Shown piece after piece: positions 1 through 15,470 of a stretch of 33,091 bases of DNA (position 1 is the first letter of the stretch; the number at the start of each line of letters is the position of its first letter). Origin of the DNA: Clostridia bacterium. Lineage in GTDB: Bacteria; Bacillota; Clostridia; Oscillospirales; Butyricicoccaceae. The translations under genes were made by a program, and so were the position numbers. Where the stretch lies: the NCBI GenBank assembly GCA_017394205.1, contig JAFOPS010000032.1, positions 1 to 33,091 of the forward strand. Direction: 5' to 3'. The notes under the pieces were generated by a model that had not been told where the DNA came from, made no database searches, and saw nothing but the letters and a program-made list of their open reading frames with translations.

Positions 1-300
1 GATATAGTCGGCGTGGCCCGGGCAGTCAACGTGCGCATAGTGGCGGCCCTGGATCTGCTGGCCGTCCTTGCCCACGCGGTCATAGGTCTGATACTCAACG
101 TGCGCGGTGTTGATCGTGATACCACGAGCCTTCTCCTCGGGAGCCTTGTCGATGGAGTCATAAGCCTCGAACTGGGCCTTGCCCTGCAGGGAGAGCCACT
201 TGGTGATAGCAGCGGTCAGAGTGGTCTTGCCGTGGTCAACATGGCCGATGGTACCAATGTTAACGTGGGGTTTCGTTCTTTCGAATTTTGCCTTTGCCAT
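1..300 (-). CDS. tuf: Elongation factor Tu, N-terminal 100 residues (cut by window edge)
   Basis: EF-Tu is the GTPase that carries aminoacyl-tRNA to the ribosome. The visible part is the start of the G domain: P-loop GHVDHGKT at residues 19-26, switch I region ending in [14 protein letters not shown] (58-70), and the G3 motif DCPGHADY at 92-99. The ATG at 298-300 follows an AAGGAGG site at about 310-316. It is the last visible gene of the rpsL-rpsG-fusA-tuf series, 108 nt after fusA, with no clear terminator in that gap. Odd point: between the conserved VEYQT and [10 protein letters not shown] blocks there are 13 residues (73-85, beginning YDRVGKDG) where the E. coli protein has two, a net insertion of about 11. 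The remaining three quarters of the protein lies outside the window. Confidence 0.97.
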   Translation of the reverse strand, partial: MAKAKFERTKPHVNIGTIGHVDHGKTTLTAAITKWLSLQGKAQFEAYDSIDKAPEEKARGITINTAHVEYQTYDRVGKDGQQIQGRHYAHVDCPGHADYI

Positions 301-408
301 GGTACTTGTTCCTCCTTGTATTTTACATAATAAGTGTTTCTTCCGTTTTGCGGTACATCATCCCTATTTTATAGGATACCGCGGAAAAAAGCAATAGATT
401 TTAGAGAT

Positions 409-2478
409 TTACTTGTTATTTGCCAGCTTTTCCTGAATAGATTTGGGCACTTCGGTGTAGTGGCTGGGCTCCATGGTGTACTGACCGCGTCCCTGCGTGC
501 GGGAACGGAGGTCGGTAGCGTAGCCGAACATCTCAGACAGGGGGACGAAAGCGTCGATCTGCTGGGATGCGCCGCGGGCTTCCATGCCCTGGATCTGGCC
601 GCGACGGGAATTGAGGTCGCCGATGACGTCGCCCATATAATCCTCGGGGACGATAACGGAAACCTTCATGATGGGCTCCATCAAAACGGGATCGGCCTTG
701 CGCATGGCCTCCTTGAACGCCATGGAACCGGCGATCTTAAAGGCCATTTCGGAAGAGTCGACCTCGTGATACGAACCGTCGAACAGCGTGACCTTCACGT
801 CCACAACGGGATAGCCCGCCAGAACGCCGGAGTGCATCGCGCCCTGGATACCGGCGTCTACCGCGGGGATATACTCCTTGGGAACGGCGCCGCCCACGAC
901 CTTGTTGATGAACTCGTAGCCCTTGCCGGACTCGTTGGGCTCCAGCGTGATCTTGACGTGACCGTACTGGCCCTTACCGCCGGACTGACGGCTGTACTTA
1001 TGGTCGACGGAAACAGTCTTGCGGACGGTCTCCTTATAGGCGACCTGGGGCTTGCCCACGTTGGCCTCGACCTTGAACTCACGCAGCAGGCGGTCGACGA
1101 TGATCTCCAGATGGAGCTCGCCCATGCCGGCGATGATGGTCTGACCGGTCTCTTCATCGGTATAGGTCCGGAACGTGGGATCCTCTTCCGCCAGCTTGGC
1201 GAGAGCGATGCCCATTTTCTCCTGGCCGGCCTTGGTCTTGGGCTCGATGGCCACGCGGATGACCGGCTCGGGGAATTCCATGGACTCCAGAATGATGGGA
1301 TGGTCGGGATCGCACAGCGTATCGCCGGTGGTGGTGTTCTTCAGGCCCACCACGGCGGCGATGTCACCGGAATAAGCCATGTCGATGTCTTCCCGGTGGT
1401 TGGCGTGCATCATCAGGATGCGGCCGAAACGCTCGCGCTGCCGTTTGACGGAGTTGATGGCAGTAGTGCCGGCTGCGATGGTGCCCGAATAGACGCGGAA
1501 GAAGCACAGCTTGCCCACATAGGGGTCGGTCATGATCTTGAACGCCAGAGCCGCGAAGGGCTCGGTGTCCGAGGGATGACGCTCTTCCGGCTGATCGGTG
1601 TTGGGATTGACGCCCTCGATGGCCTTTTTGTCCAGCGGAGAGGGCATGAAATCCACGATCGCGTCCAGCAGCTTCTGCACGCCCTTGTTGCGGTACGAGG
1701 TACCGCAGGTCACGGGCACGATCTTGACGGCGATGGTGGCGGCACGGATGGCCTTGCGGATGCTTTCGCTGGAGATCTCTTCGCCCTCCAGGTACTTCAT
1801 CATGATCTCGTCGTCATATTCGGAGATGGCTTCCAGCATCTTGCCGCGGTATTCCTCCGCCAGGTCGCGCATATCCTCGGGGATCTCTTCCACGCGCATG
1901 TCCTTGCCCAGATCGTCATAATAGACGTCTGCCTTCATCTCCACCAGGTCGATGATGCCGCGGAAGGTATCCTCCGCGCCGATGGGCAGCTGGATGGGCA
2001 CGGGAACGCATTTCAGACGATCCTCCATCATATGGATGACGTGGAAGAAGTCGGCGCCCATGATATCCATCTTATTGACGTATACCATGCGGGGAACACC
2101 GTACTTGTCAGCCTGATGCCATACAGTCTCCGACTGGGGTTCGACGCCGCCCTTGGCGCAGAGCACCGTTACGCTGCCGTCGAGGACGCGCAGCGAACGC
2201 TCCACCTCCACGGTGAAGTCCACGTGGCCGGGGGTGTCGATGATATTGATGCGATGGCCCTTCCATACACAGGTGGTAGCGGCGGAGGTGATGGTGATAC
2301 CTCTCTCCTGCTCCTGCTCCATCCAGTCCATGGTGGCGGCGCCATCATGTGTCTCGCCCATTTTATGGTTCACACCGGTGTAAAACAGGATGCGCTCGGT
2401 CGTCGTCGTTTTGCCGGCGTCGATGTGTGCCATGATTCCGATGTTGCGAGTCAGCTCCAAAGGATACTGTCTGGGCAT
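409..2478 (-). CDS. fusA: Elongation factor G
   Basis: EF-G is the translocase GTPase of protein synthesis and also helps recycle ribosomes. The 689-residue length is normal. Motifs seen: G1 AHIDAGKT at 17-24, the switch I stretch QERGITIT near 57-64, G3 DTPGH at 81-85, G4 NKMD at 135-138, and the domain IV/V sequences [20 protein letters not shown] and [14 protein letters not shown]. The start ATG at 2476-2478 has AAGGAGA about 8 nt upstream. It lies 44 nt downstream of rpsG in the conserved str-type order and should be co-transcribed with rpsL, rpsG and tuf. All core motifs are intact, so this is the housekeeping copy and not a Tet(M)-like ribosomal protection protein. Confidence 0.98.
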   Translation of the reverse strand: MPRQYPLELTRNIGIMAHIDAGKTTTTERILFYTGVNHKMGETHDGAATMDWMEQEQERGITITSAATTCVWKGHRINIIDTPGHVDFTVEVERSLRVLDGSVTVLCAKGGVEPQSETVWHQADKYGVPRMVYVNKMDIMGADFFHVIHMMEDRLKCVPVPIQLPIGAEDTFRGIIDLVEMKADVYYDDLGKDMRVEEIPEDMRDLAEEYRGKMLEAISEYDDEIMMKYLEGEEISSESIRKAIRAATIAVKIVPVTCGTSYRNKGVQKLLDAIVDFMPSPLDKKAIEGVNPNTDQPEERHPSDTEPFAALAFKIMTDPYVGKLCFFRVYSGTIAAGTTAINSVKRQRERFGRILMMHANHREDIDMAYSGDIAAVVGLKNTTTGDTLCDPDHPIILESMEFPEPVIRVAIEPKTKAGQEKMGIALAKLAEEDPTFRTYTDEETGQTIIAGMGELHLEIIVDRLLREFKVEANVGKPQVAYKETVRKTVSVDHKYSRQSGGKGQYGHVKITLEPNESGKGYEFINKVVGGAVPKEYIPAVDAGIQGAMHSGVLAGYPVVDVKVTLFDGSYHEVDSSEMAFKIAGSMAFKEAMRKADPVLMEPIMKVSVIVPEDYMGDVIGDLNSRRGQIQGMEARGASQQIDAFVPLSEMFGYATDLRSRTQGRGQYTMEPSHYTEVPKSIQEKLANNK

Positions 2479-2522
2479 CTGCGGTCTCCTTTCGAATGGT
2501 GATTCATAAATGCGCCGTCAGC

Positions 2523-2993
2523 TTACCAGCGGAAGTGCGCGAAGGCCTTGTTGGCCTCGGCCATCTTGTGGACGTCGTCACGTTTCTTGACGGCGCCGCC
2601 GGTGCTGTTCATAGCGTCCATGATCTCGCCGGCCAGGCGTTCCTTCATGGTCTTTTCCCCGCGGGAGCGGGCATAGGACGTGATCCAGCGCAGACCCAGG
2701 GTCTGACGGCGGTCGGGACGGACGTCCATGGGGACCTGATAGTTGGAACCGCCCACGCGGCGGGACTTGACCTCGAGCACGGGCATGACGTTTTCCATGG
2801 CCGTCTCAAAGGCTTCGCAGGGGTCTTTTCCGGTTTTTTCCTTGACAATATCAAACGCGTCGTAGACGATCTTCTGGGCAACGCCCTTTTTGCCGTCCAG
2901 CATGATATTGTTGATGAGCTTGGTAACCAGTTTCGAATTGTAAAGCGGGTCCGGAAGGACATCCCGCTTGGGTACATTTCCTCTTCTGGGCAC
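2523..2993 (-). CDS. rpsG: 30S ribosomal protein S7
   Basis: S7 binds the 3' major domain of 16S rRNA and nucleates assembly of the 30S head. The product is 156 residues, the usual length, and opens with the family signature [17 protein letters not shown]; the conserved [11 protein letters not shown] and ARSRGEKTM blocks follow. The start chosen is the GTG at 2991-2993. An in-frame ATG lies 18 nt upstream (3009-3011), but it sits inside or against the AAGGAGGG ribosome-binding site, and the GTG gives the standard protein end. It follows rpsL after 154 nt and precedes fusA. A weak promoter candidate is present in the upstream gap. Confidence 0.96.
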   Translation of the reverse strand: MPRRGNVPKRDVLPDPLYNSKLVTKLINNIMLDGKKGVAQKIVYDAFDIVKEKTGKDPCEAFETAMENVMPVLEVKSRRVGGSNYQVPMDVRPDRRQTLGLRWITSYARSRGEKTMKERLAGEIMDAMNSTGGAVKKRDDVHKMAEANKAFAHFRW

Positions 2994-3074
2994 TTTGCTT
3001 CCCTCCTTCATAGAATGATTTCATAGGTACTCAAAAGCGCTTATGCTTCTGTCAGCGCCATAGAACGGGAAAAT

Positions 3075-3102
3075 CTTATAATAGATAAGAAATACCGTCC
3101 AA
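3075..3102 (-). promoter_or_regulatory. Weak candidate sigma-A promoter upstream of rpsG
   Basis: On the minus strand a TTGGAC box (3097-3102) and a TATAAG box (3075-3080) are separated by 16 nt, in an AT-rich stretch between rpsL and rpsG. The match is modest, and rpsG is expected to be read mainly from the promoter near 3,930, so this may be chance. Confidence 0.22.
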
Positions 3103-3147
3103 AGCGTCTGCTTTGCTTATGCTTTTACCTGAGTGGCTTTTGCGGAC

Positions 3148-3561
3148 TCACTTTTTGGGCCGCTTGGCGCCGTACTTGGAACGGCCCTGCATACGGCCGG
3201 AAACGCCCTGGGTGTCCAGCGTACCGCGGATGATGTGGTAACGCACACCGGGCAGATCCTTGACACGGCCGCCGCGGACCATGACCACAGAGTGCTCCTG
3301 CAGGTTGTGGCCCACGCCGGGGATATAGCCCCAGACTTCCATGCCGTTGGTCAGACGCACACGAGCGACTTTCCGCAGCGCAGAGTTCGGCTTCTTCGGG
3401 GTCATGGTCTTCACGGTGGTGCAGACGCCGCGCTTCTGGGGAGAAGACAGATCGATCGACTGTTTCTTCTTGGAATTGTAGCCCTTCTGCAGTGCCGGAG
3501 CGGTAGACTTGTAAGTCGCCTGCTCTCTGCCCTTTCTTACCAACTGGTTAAATGTAGGCAT
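3148..3561 (-). CDS. rpsL: 30S ribosomal protein S12
   Basis: S12 sits at the decoding centre of the 30S subunit and contributes to tRNA selection. The product is 137 residues, the longer Firmicutes/Gram-positive form. It starts [12 protein letters not shown] and carries the hallmark blocks [17 protein letters not shown] and [13 protein letters not shown]. The lysines in these two blocks, which are altered in classical streptomycin-resistant mutants, are unchanged, so a streptomycin-sensitive ribosome is expected (inference from family knowledge). A GGAGGA site precedes the ATG. The gene follows the L7Ae-like gene by 76 nt, a gap holding a strong hairpin, and precedes rpsG. Confidence 0.98.
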   Translation of the reverse strand: MPTFNQLVRKGREQATYKSTAPALQKGYNSKKKQSIDLSSPQKRGVCTTVKTMTPKKPNSALRKVARVRLTNGMEVWGYIPGVGHNLQEHSVVMVRGGRVKDLPGVRYHIIRGTLDTQGVSGRMQGRSKYGAKRPKK

Positions 3562-3598
3562 TGACGATATTCCTCCTTCTTCAAAATTTTCTATTCCG

Positions 3599-3623
3599 CG
3601 CCGCGGGGAAACGACCCGCGGCG
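3599..3623 (-). other. GC-rich hairpin between the L7Ae-like gene and rpsL
   Basis: Two 9-nt perfect complementary arms (3599-3607 and 3615-3623, sequence CGCCGCGGG and its complement) enclose a 7-nt loop. Read on the minus strand it is followed by an A/T-mixed stretch and not a clean U-run, so it is not a standard terminator. It could be a processing or stability element, or a control site for the downstream ribosomal genes. Confidence 0.5.
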
Positions 3624-3637
3624 TTGATAGTAACGGA

Positions 3638-3883
3638 TCAGGTCTTGAGGACGACGGCGACCGCCGCGCCCACCCGGATGCCGCAGGCGCGGCCCAGCTC
3701 CTCCATGGAAGCCACCGGCGTCACAGAGAGGCCGGCAATGCCGCAAAGCTGCTCCAGCTCCTGCCGGATGCGCCCGTCGGCGTCGTCGGCAAGAAAGACC
3801 TGTCGGGCTCTCCCTTCCCGGATCGCCCGCTGCGACTGCTTCAGTCCGACGGTCTTCGCTTGATCTTTCAAGTCCAAAAGCAT
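3638..3883 (-). CDS. ybxF: L7Ae-family ribosomal/K-turn RNA-binding protein
   Basis: This is a small 81-residue protein of the bacterial L7Ae/L30e family, proteins that bind K-turn RNA motifs. Family features: the opening [20 protein letters not shown] with a following DAD, and the C-terminal [20 protein letters not shown] block. Its position between rpoC and rpsL is the same as that of B. subtilis ybxF (rplGB), which supports the assignment. The chosen start is the ATG at 3881-3883 with a GGGGGAAG site just upstream; an in-frame TTG eight codons earlier has no ribosome-binding site and lies at the predicted transcription start. It is the first gene after the strong promoter at 3915-3943. Confidence 0.9.
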   Translation of the reverse strand: MLLDLKDQAKTVGLKQSQRAIREGRARQVFLADDADGRIRQELEQLCGIAGLSVTPVASMEELGRACGIRVGAAVAVVLKT

Positions 3884-3914
3884 CGTCTTCCCCCTATGCA
3901 CTCGCAACTATTTT

Positions 3915-3935
3915 AGTATAATACAAGTTTTTCAA

Positions 3936-3943
<8 letters not shown>
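3915..3943 (-). promoter_or_regulatory. Strong sigma-A promoter overlapping the rpoC stop codon
   Basis: On the minus strand TTGACT (3938-3943) and TATACT (3915-3920) are separated by exactly 17 nt. The -35 box overlaps the rpoC TAA (3936-3938) by one base. Transcription would start near 3908, giving a short leader of about 25 nt before the L7Ae-like gene. It can drive L7Ae-rpsL-rpsG-fusA-tuf independently of rpoBC. Confidence 0.85.
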
Positions 3944-7508
<3,565 letters not shown>

Positions 7509-7525
7509 TGTATCCTTCTCCTTTC

Positions 7526-11407
<3,882 letters not shown>

Positions 11408-11545
11408 CGGCTGTCTCACTCCATTTCTTTATTTTCAAAAAACTCTTACACGATCGATACGCCCGGGGTAGTTGCGTCTTTATGCAGTTTTGCTCTTGCC
11501 TTTTGCGGCAAATTCCGTTATACTGTTTTTAGCAAAAAAGGCGCA

Positions 11546-11566
11546 CTGTACCACATGGTGGTACAG
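11546..11566 (-). promoter_or_regulatory. Perfect inverted repeat at the predicted rpoB transcription start
   Basis: Two perfect 9-nt arms (11546-11554 and 11558-11566; CTGTACCAC and its complement) are separated by three bases. The repeat begins at the predicted +1 of the rpoB promoter (-10 box at 11573-11578). It could be a DNA operator, or a 5'-terminal hairpin in the rpoB mRNA. A T-run lies 7 nt beyond it on the minus strand, too far for a typical terminator. The rest of the leader (11408-11545) contains a small 5-bp hairpin near 11,500 and the rpoB ribosome-binding site; no open frame was recognised. Confidence 0.6.
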
Positions 11567-11572
11567 TTTTTC

Positions 11573-11601
11573 ATTTTAACACTGTTTTTCAACGAAGTCA
11601 A
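11573..11601 (-). promoter_or_regulatory. Sigma-A promoter for rpoB
   Basis: On the minus strand TTGACT (11596-11601) and TAAAAT (11573-11578) are spaced by 17 nt. Predicted transcription start is close to 11,566, giving an rpoB leader of about 160 nt. The 11408-11734 intergenic stretch therefore holds a terminator, this promoter, a palindrome and a long leader. Confidence 0.8.
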
Positions 11602-11666
11602 CAAGTTTTCTTCGGAAATTTCGTAAAAAACGGCAATTGACAGGATTTTTTTATCTCAAAAAAGAG

Positions 11667-11692
11667 AAAGCCGCGGGCATGCCCGCGGCTTT
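11667..11692 (-). terminator. Intrinsic terminator after the sigma/membrane-partner pair
   Basis: A 9-bp GC-rich stem (11670-11678 with 11681-11689), extended by three A-T pairs, has a minimal 2-nt loop in DNA terms (4 nt if the top pair opens). Minus-strand reading gives a T-rich run with interruptions, plus-strand reading gives TTTTTT. It separates the 11735-12322 gene from the rpoB promoter and may work in both directions. Confidence 0.8.
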
Positions 11693-11734
11693 TTTGCGTT
11701 TGAAATCACGAGGCGCGAAACGCGCCCGGCAGCG

Positions 11735-12322
11735 TCAGTTGAAGGATTTCGGATTCGGATATTTGTGCTTGCCGGTCGCGTATCCGCCGTGGTCCTTGAT
11801 CGTCATATAAAACACGTCTTCTCCGTTTTTAAGCTGCACATAGCAAACGCCCTGTTCGTCGAATCGATCTGTGATCTCGATCTTCTGGTCAAAATAATAA
11901 ACCCACGCCGTGCCGTCCTCTTCATATACCACGTCCGGCATGCTCAGCTCCCGCAGGATCTCGTCTTCCGTTGCGGGCCGCACTCTCCCGTCGGGTCCCA
12001 CCGCGACGCCGCCGCCGCTTTTCTGATGAACGTTCCCGGCCGCATCCTCATAAGTCAGCGAATAGTTTCCGTTTTCGATTTCTAAAACTGCGTCTGTCTG
12101 ATCCCCGCGGATCCAGATCTGGATGCTGCGCTGCACCCCGCCCAGATCGGCGGCATAGGCCGCGGTGGCCAGCCCCAAAATGATCGCCAGCGCCGCGCAG
12201 ACGGCTGCCAGGCGGGAAATTCGGATGGTTTTCTTCTGCTTCATGGTTTCTCTCTCCTTTGAAAAGTCGCAGGAAGTATGAAACGCGGAAAAGGTCTTTT
12301 GATAGCGTTCTTTATTCGTCAT
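11735..12322 (-). CDS. Single-pass membrane protein, likely partner (anti-sigma) of the ECF sigma factor
   Basis: 195 residues. The first 37 are polar and predicted cytoplasmic, opening MTNKERYQKTFSAFHTS, a start I associate with clostridial proteins encoded after ECF sigma factors. A hydrophobic segment at 38-58 (LAAVCAALAIILGLATAAYAA) would cross the membrane, followed by an outside domain of about 135 residues with no recognised enzyme motif. The ATG at 12320-12322 overlaps the sigma-factor gene by 11 nt and has AAGGAGG upstream, which implies translational coupling. A second good ribosome-binding site precedes Met27 (12242-12244). By position it should control the sigma factor. No zinc-binding HxxxCxxC motif is visible, so it is not a classic ZAS anti-sigma. 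Confidence 0.75.
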   Translation of the reverse strand: MTNKERYQKTFSAFHTSCDFSKERETMKQKKTIRISRLAAVCAALAIILGLATAAYAADLGGVQRSIQIWIRGDQTDAVLEIENGNYSLTYEDAAGNVHQKSGGGVAVGPDGRVRPATEDEILRELSMPDVVYEEDGTAWVYYFDQKIEITDRFDEQGVCYVQLKNGEDVFYMTIKDHGGYATGKHKYPNPKSFN

Positions 12323-12794
12323 CGTCCCATTCCTCCTTGAGTTTTGTTTTCAGGAGCGCCCGGCCCCGGCTGAGCTGACTTTTCACGGTCCCTTCCCGGC
12401 TGTGCAGGAGCTTCGCGATCTCGCGCACGGAATAATCCTCGTAGTAAAACAGATGGATCACGATGCGGTAGCGCTCCGGCAGCTCCATCACCGCCGCAAA
12501 CAGGCGGCCGTCTGCCGGCTCTTCAAATGCCGCCTCTGCCATGCAGTCCTCCCACGAGGTCTTGTTCCTCCGCCAGAAGGAGGACGCGACGTCCCTTGCC
12601 CGGTTGATCGCCGCCCGCAAAAGCCACGCCTTGAGATGCTCCTCGCTCTCGTACTGCTGTCCCAGCGAATGGTAGCGGATCATCACGTCCTGCACCACGT
12701 CGTCGGCGTCCGCCCGATTGCGGCACACGCTCAGCGCCGCGCGGAAGATCCGGTCGCCGTAAGCCCGGAATGCCTCGTCTGTTGTCAGCCTCAT
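12312..12794 (-). CDS. ECF-type RNA polymerase sigma factor
   Basis: 160 residues with the two-domain layout of ECF (group IV) sigma factors. Region 2 includes RNRADADDVVQDVMIRYH (residues 26-42, the -10 and core-binding helices) and the following KAWLLRAAINRARD. Region 4 starts at the LPERYR motif (105-110) and contains the helix-turn-helix SVREIAKLLHSREGTVKSQLSRGR (122-145). The ATG at 12792-12794 follows AAGGAG. It is the first gene of a two-gene unit with the membrane protein and lies behind an ECF-like promoter, suggesting self-activation. Which stimulus it answers to cannot be told from the sequence. Confidence 0.93.
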   Translation of the reverse strand: MRLTTDEAFRAYGDRIFRAALSVCRNRADADDVVQDVMIRYHSLGQQYESEEHLKAWLLRAAINRARDVASSFWRRNKTSWEDCMAEAAFEEPADGRLFAAVMELPERYRIVIHLFYYEDYSVREIAKLLHSREGTVKSQLSRGRALLKTKLKEEWDDDE

Positions 12795-12834
12795 GCCATG
12801 CTCCTTTTCGTTTGGAAGGTCCCTTCACCTATCA

Positions 12835-12861
12835 TACGATTTTCCGCGGAAAAAGGTTGCA
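12835..12861 (-). promoter_or_regulatory. ECF-sigma-type promoter upstream of the sigma factor, with a palindromic spacer
   Basis: On the minus strand TGCAAC (12856-12861) is followed after 17 nt by CGTA (12835-12838), resembling B. subtilis sigma-M/W/X promoters (an AAC -35 core and a CGT-type -10). The spacer contains a perfect 14-bp palindrome TTTTCCGCGGAAAA. The likely meaning is autoregulation, with a possible operator between the boxes. Confidence 0.65.
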
Positions 12862-12888
12862 TTTTTTCGATTGTTCACAAAAAACATC

Positions 12889-12917
12889 AAAAACGGGGCC
12901 GAAATGGCCCCGTTTTT
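12889..12917 (-). terminator. Intrinsic terminator of the cobalamin operon
   Basis: Stem ACGGGGCC/GGCCCCGT extended by flanking A-T pairs around a 5-nt loop (12901-12905), with a T-run on both strands. On the minus strand it lies just after the cbiP stop codon (12931) and ends the cobalamin operon before the ECF promoter. Confidence 0.88.
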
Positions 12918-12930
12918 TGCCGTTGGGAGG

Positions 12931-14394
12931 TCAGACCTCCCGGTTGACGATCTTATAAATATAGTCCATATCCAGCCCGCCCCGCACGGCGTCGGCCAGC
13001 AGGTCATATTGCCGCTCTTTATACTGCAGCGCATCGAAGGTCCCCAGCGCCGCAAAATCCACGCCTTTTCTGCCGCAGAGGGCACGCAGCACGGCGTCGG
13101 CAACGCCGGGCGCGTCGAAAATGCCGTGGATATAGCTGCCGTAAACGCTGCCGCCGCCGTTGACCGGGCGGGTCTTTTCCCCGCTGCGGCCCATGTGGAT
13201 CTCATAGCCCTCGTACCGCAGACCGTTCAGGCCGGAAAACAGGCCCTCCACGCCTTCAAAAATGCCGGAGGTCTGGGTCTGCACCTTGTTTCCTTCAAAC
13301 ACTGTTTCGAAATCCAGCAGGCCCATGCCGGAAAGCTCGGTGACGCCCGCCGCTTCCACCTGATCGGGGTCGGAGATCCGTTTTCCCAGCATCTGAAAGC
13401 CGCCGCATATGCCGAACACCGGCGTTCCCCGGCTGGCCGCCTGGAGAATTCGGGCTTCCAGACCGCTCTCACGAAGCCAGATCAGATCGGCGATGGTGCT
13501 TTTGGTGCCCGGGAGCAGGATGAGATCGGGCTCGTGCAGCTCGGCGGTGGAGGTCACATAGCGCAGCGAAACGTTTTCATACCGCTCGAAGGGCGAGAAG
13601 TCGGTGAAATTGGAAATGCGGGGCAGGCGGATCACGGCGACGTCGATGAGCTTGCGGGCGCCGTCCCGATGAAACCGCTCGGTGAGGCTGTCCTCGTCGT
13701 CGATGTCCACATGGGTATACGGCACCACGCCCACCACCGGCACGCCGCACAGCTCCTCCAGGATCCTGAGGCCCGGCTCCAGAATGGCCCGGTCGCCGCG
13801 GAACTTGTTCACCACGGTGCCCTTGATCCGCCGCCGCTCGTCCTCCTCCAGCAGGGCGATGGTCCCGTAAAGCTGGGCAAATACACCGCCCCGGTCGATG
13901 TCCCCCACCAGCAAAACGGGAGCGTCCACCAGCTTGGCGAGGCCCATGTTCACGATATCCTCCTGCTTGAGATTGATCTCGGCGGGGCTGCCCGCCCCCT
14001 CGATGACGATGATATCGTATTCGGCGGCCAGGCTGTTGTAGGCCTCCATCACGGCGGGGATGTATTCCCGCTTCCGCCGGTAATACTCCATGGCCCGCAT
14101 GTTGCCCTGCACCACGCCGTTGACGATCACCTGGCTGCCCACGTCGGTGGTGGGCTTGAGCAGGATGGGATTCATCCGCACGTCGGGGGCGATGCCCGCC
14201 GCCTCGGCCTGCACCACCTGCGCACGGCCCATCTCGCCGCCCGCCTTGGTGATAAAGGAATTGAGCGCCATGTTCTGGCTTTTGAACGGGGCCACACGAT
14301 AGCCGTCCTGTTTGAAGATCCGGCACAGCCCCGCCGCCAGCAGGCTCTTGCCCGCGTTGGACATGGTGCCCTGGATCATGATGCTCTTCGCCAT
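12931..14394 (-). CDS. cbiP: Cobyric acid synthase
   Basis: Glutamine-dependent amidotransferase that amidates the b, d, e and g side chains of adenosylcobyrinic a,c-diamide to give adenosylcobyric acid. 487 residues. The N-terminal synthetase domain has the P-loop-like GTMSNAGKS (9-17), and the C-terminal glutaminase domain carries [10 protein letters not shown] and the nucleophile motif [10 protein letters not shown] with the Cys near residue 330; both are intact. The start is the ATG at 14392-14394, giving the family N-terminus [10 protein letters not shown]; the frame stays open further upstream, but that stretch only overlaps cobD. It starts 2 nt after the cobD stop and is the last gene of the operon, followed by a terminator. 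Confidence 0.97.
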   Translation of the reverse strand: MAKSIMIQGTMSNAGKSLLAAGLCRIFKQDGYRVAPFKSQNMALNSFITKAGGEMGRAQVVQAEAAGIAPDVRMNPILLKPTTDVGSQVIVNGVVQGNMRAMEYYRRKREYIPAVMEAYNSLAAEYDIIVIEGAGSPAEINLKQEDIVNMGLAKLVDAPVLLVGDIDRGGVFAQLYGTIALLEEDERRRIKGTVVNKFRGDRAILEPGLRILEELCGVPVVGVVPYTHVDIDDEDSLTERFHRDGARKLIDVAVIRLPRISNFTDFSPFERYENVSLRYVTSTAELHEPDLILLPGTKSTIADLIWLRESGLEARILQAASRGTPVFGICGGFQMLGKRISDPDQVEAAGVTELSGMGLLDFETVFEGNKVQTQTSGIFEGVEGLFSGLNGLRYEGYEIHMGRSGEKTRPVNGGGSVYGSYIHGIFDAPGVADAVLRALCGRKGVDFAALGTFDALQYKERQYDLLADAVRGGLDMDYIYKIVNREV

Positions 14395-14396
14395 TT

Positions 14397-15455
14397 TTAC
14401 GCCTCCCCCACCGCGGCGGCCAGCGCCGCCATCAGCTTCTCGTTTTCTTCCCGCCGCTTGACGGCGACGCGGAACCAGCCCGCTCCCAGGCCGGGATAAT
14501 TGCCGCAATCCCGCAGCAAAACGCCGTGGGCCGGCGTTTTTTCCGCCAACGGGAGCGGCGCATAAAACAGCAGATAATTCACCTGCGACGGACAGACCCA
14601 GAATCCCAGCTTTTTCAGCTCCTGCGTCATCCACGCCCGCTCGCAGGAAACGATCTCCCGCGCGCGCTTCAGAAATCCCCGCTCGCCCAGTGCGGCAACG
14701 CCCGCCGCCTGCGCGGGCACCGACACGTTCCACGGCTGAACGGTTTTGCTCATTTGGAAAAGCAGCGCCCCGTCGGCGCACAGGCAATATCCCAGCCGCA
14801 GACCCGCCATGCCGTAATTTTTGGTAAAGGCCTTCAAAATCACCAGCTCCGGGCAGCTTCCCAAAAGCTGCTTCAGGCTGCCGTTCTCCCACCCGTCGGA
14901 CAGGTCGAGAAAGCATTCGTCCAAAAACAGGCGGACGCCCTTTTCATGGCACAGCGCCGCTGTCTGCTCCAGCAGGGCCCGCGGGATGAGCCGCCCCGTG
15001 GGGTTGTTGGGATTGCAGAGAAACACCGCCCGCGCGCCGCTCGCTTCCACCGCGGATAGAAACGCCTCGGTCAGAGTAAAATCATTTTCCCGCTCCAGCG
15101 CATAGCGGATCACGCCGCAGCCCGACGCCTCCAGCGCCAGCGCATATTCCGAAAAGGTGGGCGCCGGCATCAGCGAAGGGTCGGGGCGGGCCGCCGCGCA
15201 AAAGGAATAGATCAGCTCGGCGGCTCCGGCGCCGCACAGGATCCACGCTTCCGGAACGCCCTCATAGGCGGCGATGGCCGCCCGCAGATCTCTGCAGAAG
15301 GGGTCGGGATAGCGCTCCAGATCGGCAAGGCTCTCCATCGCTGCCCGGCGCACCGCCTCCGGCGCGCCCAGCGGATTGATGTTGGAGGAAAAATCCAGCA
15401 TGGCTTCCCGACCGTAAAGATCGCCCCCATGGGGATTTGCGGTTTGATACAGCAT
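14397..15455 (-). CDS. cobD: L-threonine-O-3-phosphate decarboxylase (CobD, class I/II aminotransferase fold)
   Basis: PLP enzyme that makes (R)-1-amino-2-propanol O-2-phosphate, the linker between corrin ring and lower ligand. 352 residues. Seen: the N-terminal [11 protein letters not shown] (20-30), PNNPTG (149-154), the LDECFLDL block (178-185), and the PLP-lysine region [16 protein letters not shown] with the probable Schiff-base Lys at 212. The family is close to histidinol-phosphate aminotransferase (HisC); the choice of CobD rests on the N-terminal signature and on its place between cbiB and cbiP. The ATG at 15453-15455 follows a GGGAGGA site. It starts 15 nt after cbiB. Confidence 0.93.
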   Translation of the reverse strand: MLYQTANPHGGDLYGREAMLDFSSNINPLGAPEAVRRAAMESLADLERYPDPFCRDLRAAIAAYEGVPEAWILCGAGAAELIYSFCAAARPDPSLMPAPTFSEYALALEASGCGVIRYALERENDFTLTEAFLSAVEASGARAVFLCNPNNPTGRLIPRALLEQTAALCHEKGVRLFLDECFLDLSDGWENGSLKQLLGSCPELVILKAFTKNYGMAGLRLGYCLCADGALLFQMSKTVQPWNVSVPAQAAGVAALGERGFLKRAREIVSCERAWMTQELKKLGFWVCPSQVNYLLFYAPLPLAEKTPAHGVLLRDCGNYPGLGAGWFRVAVKRREENEKLMAALAAAVGEA

Positions 15456-15470
15456 CCCGGTTTTCCTCCC

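Noticed and set aside
409..2478. EF-G copy as a tetracycline ribosomal protection protein
   Set aside because: Full EF-G domain set at the standard rpsG-fusA-tuf position, with normal EF-G motifs.
334..2502. Very long plus-strand open frame opposite fusA (722 codons)
   Set aside because: It lies antisense to an intact EF-G gene, has no recognisable domain and is the expected mirror of a GC-rich codon-biased gene.
11546..11566. The palindrome before rpoB as an intrinsic terminator or attenuator
   Set aside because: The T-run starts about seven bases beyond the stem, and the repeat begins at the predicted transcription start, so premature termination there would make no sense.
14395..14916. 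N-terminal extension of cbiP by about 170 codons
   Set aside because: It overlaps cobD completely in another frame; the ATG at 14394 gives the standard cobyric acid synthase start.
14397..15455. cobD as a histidinol-phosphate aminotransferase (hisC)
   Set aside because: Same fold, but the N-terminal [11 protein letters not shown] block and the position between cbiB and cbiP favour the threonine-phosphate decarboxylase; no other his genes are nearby.
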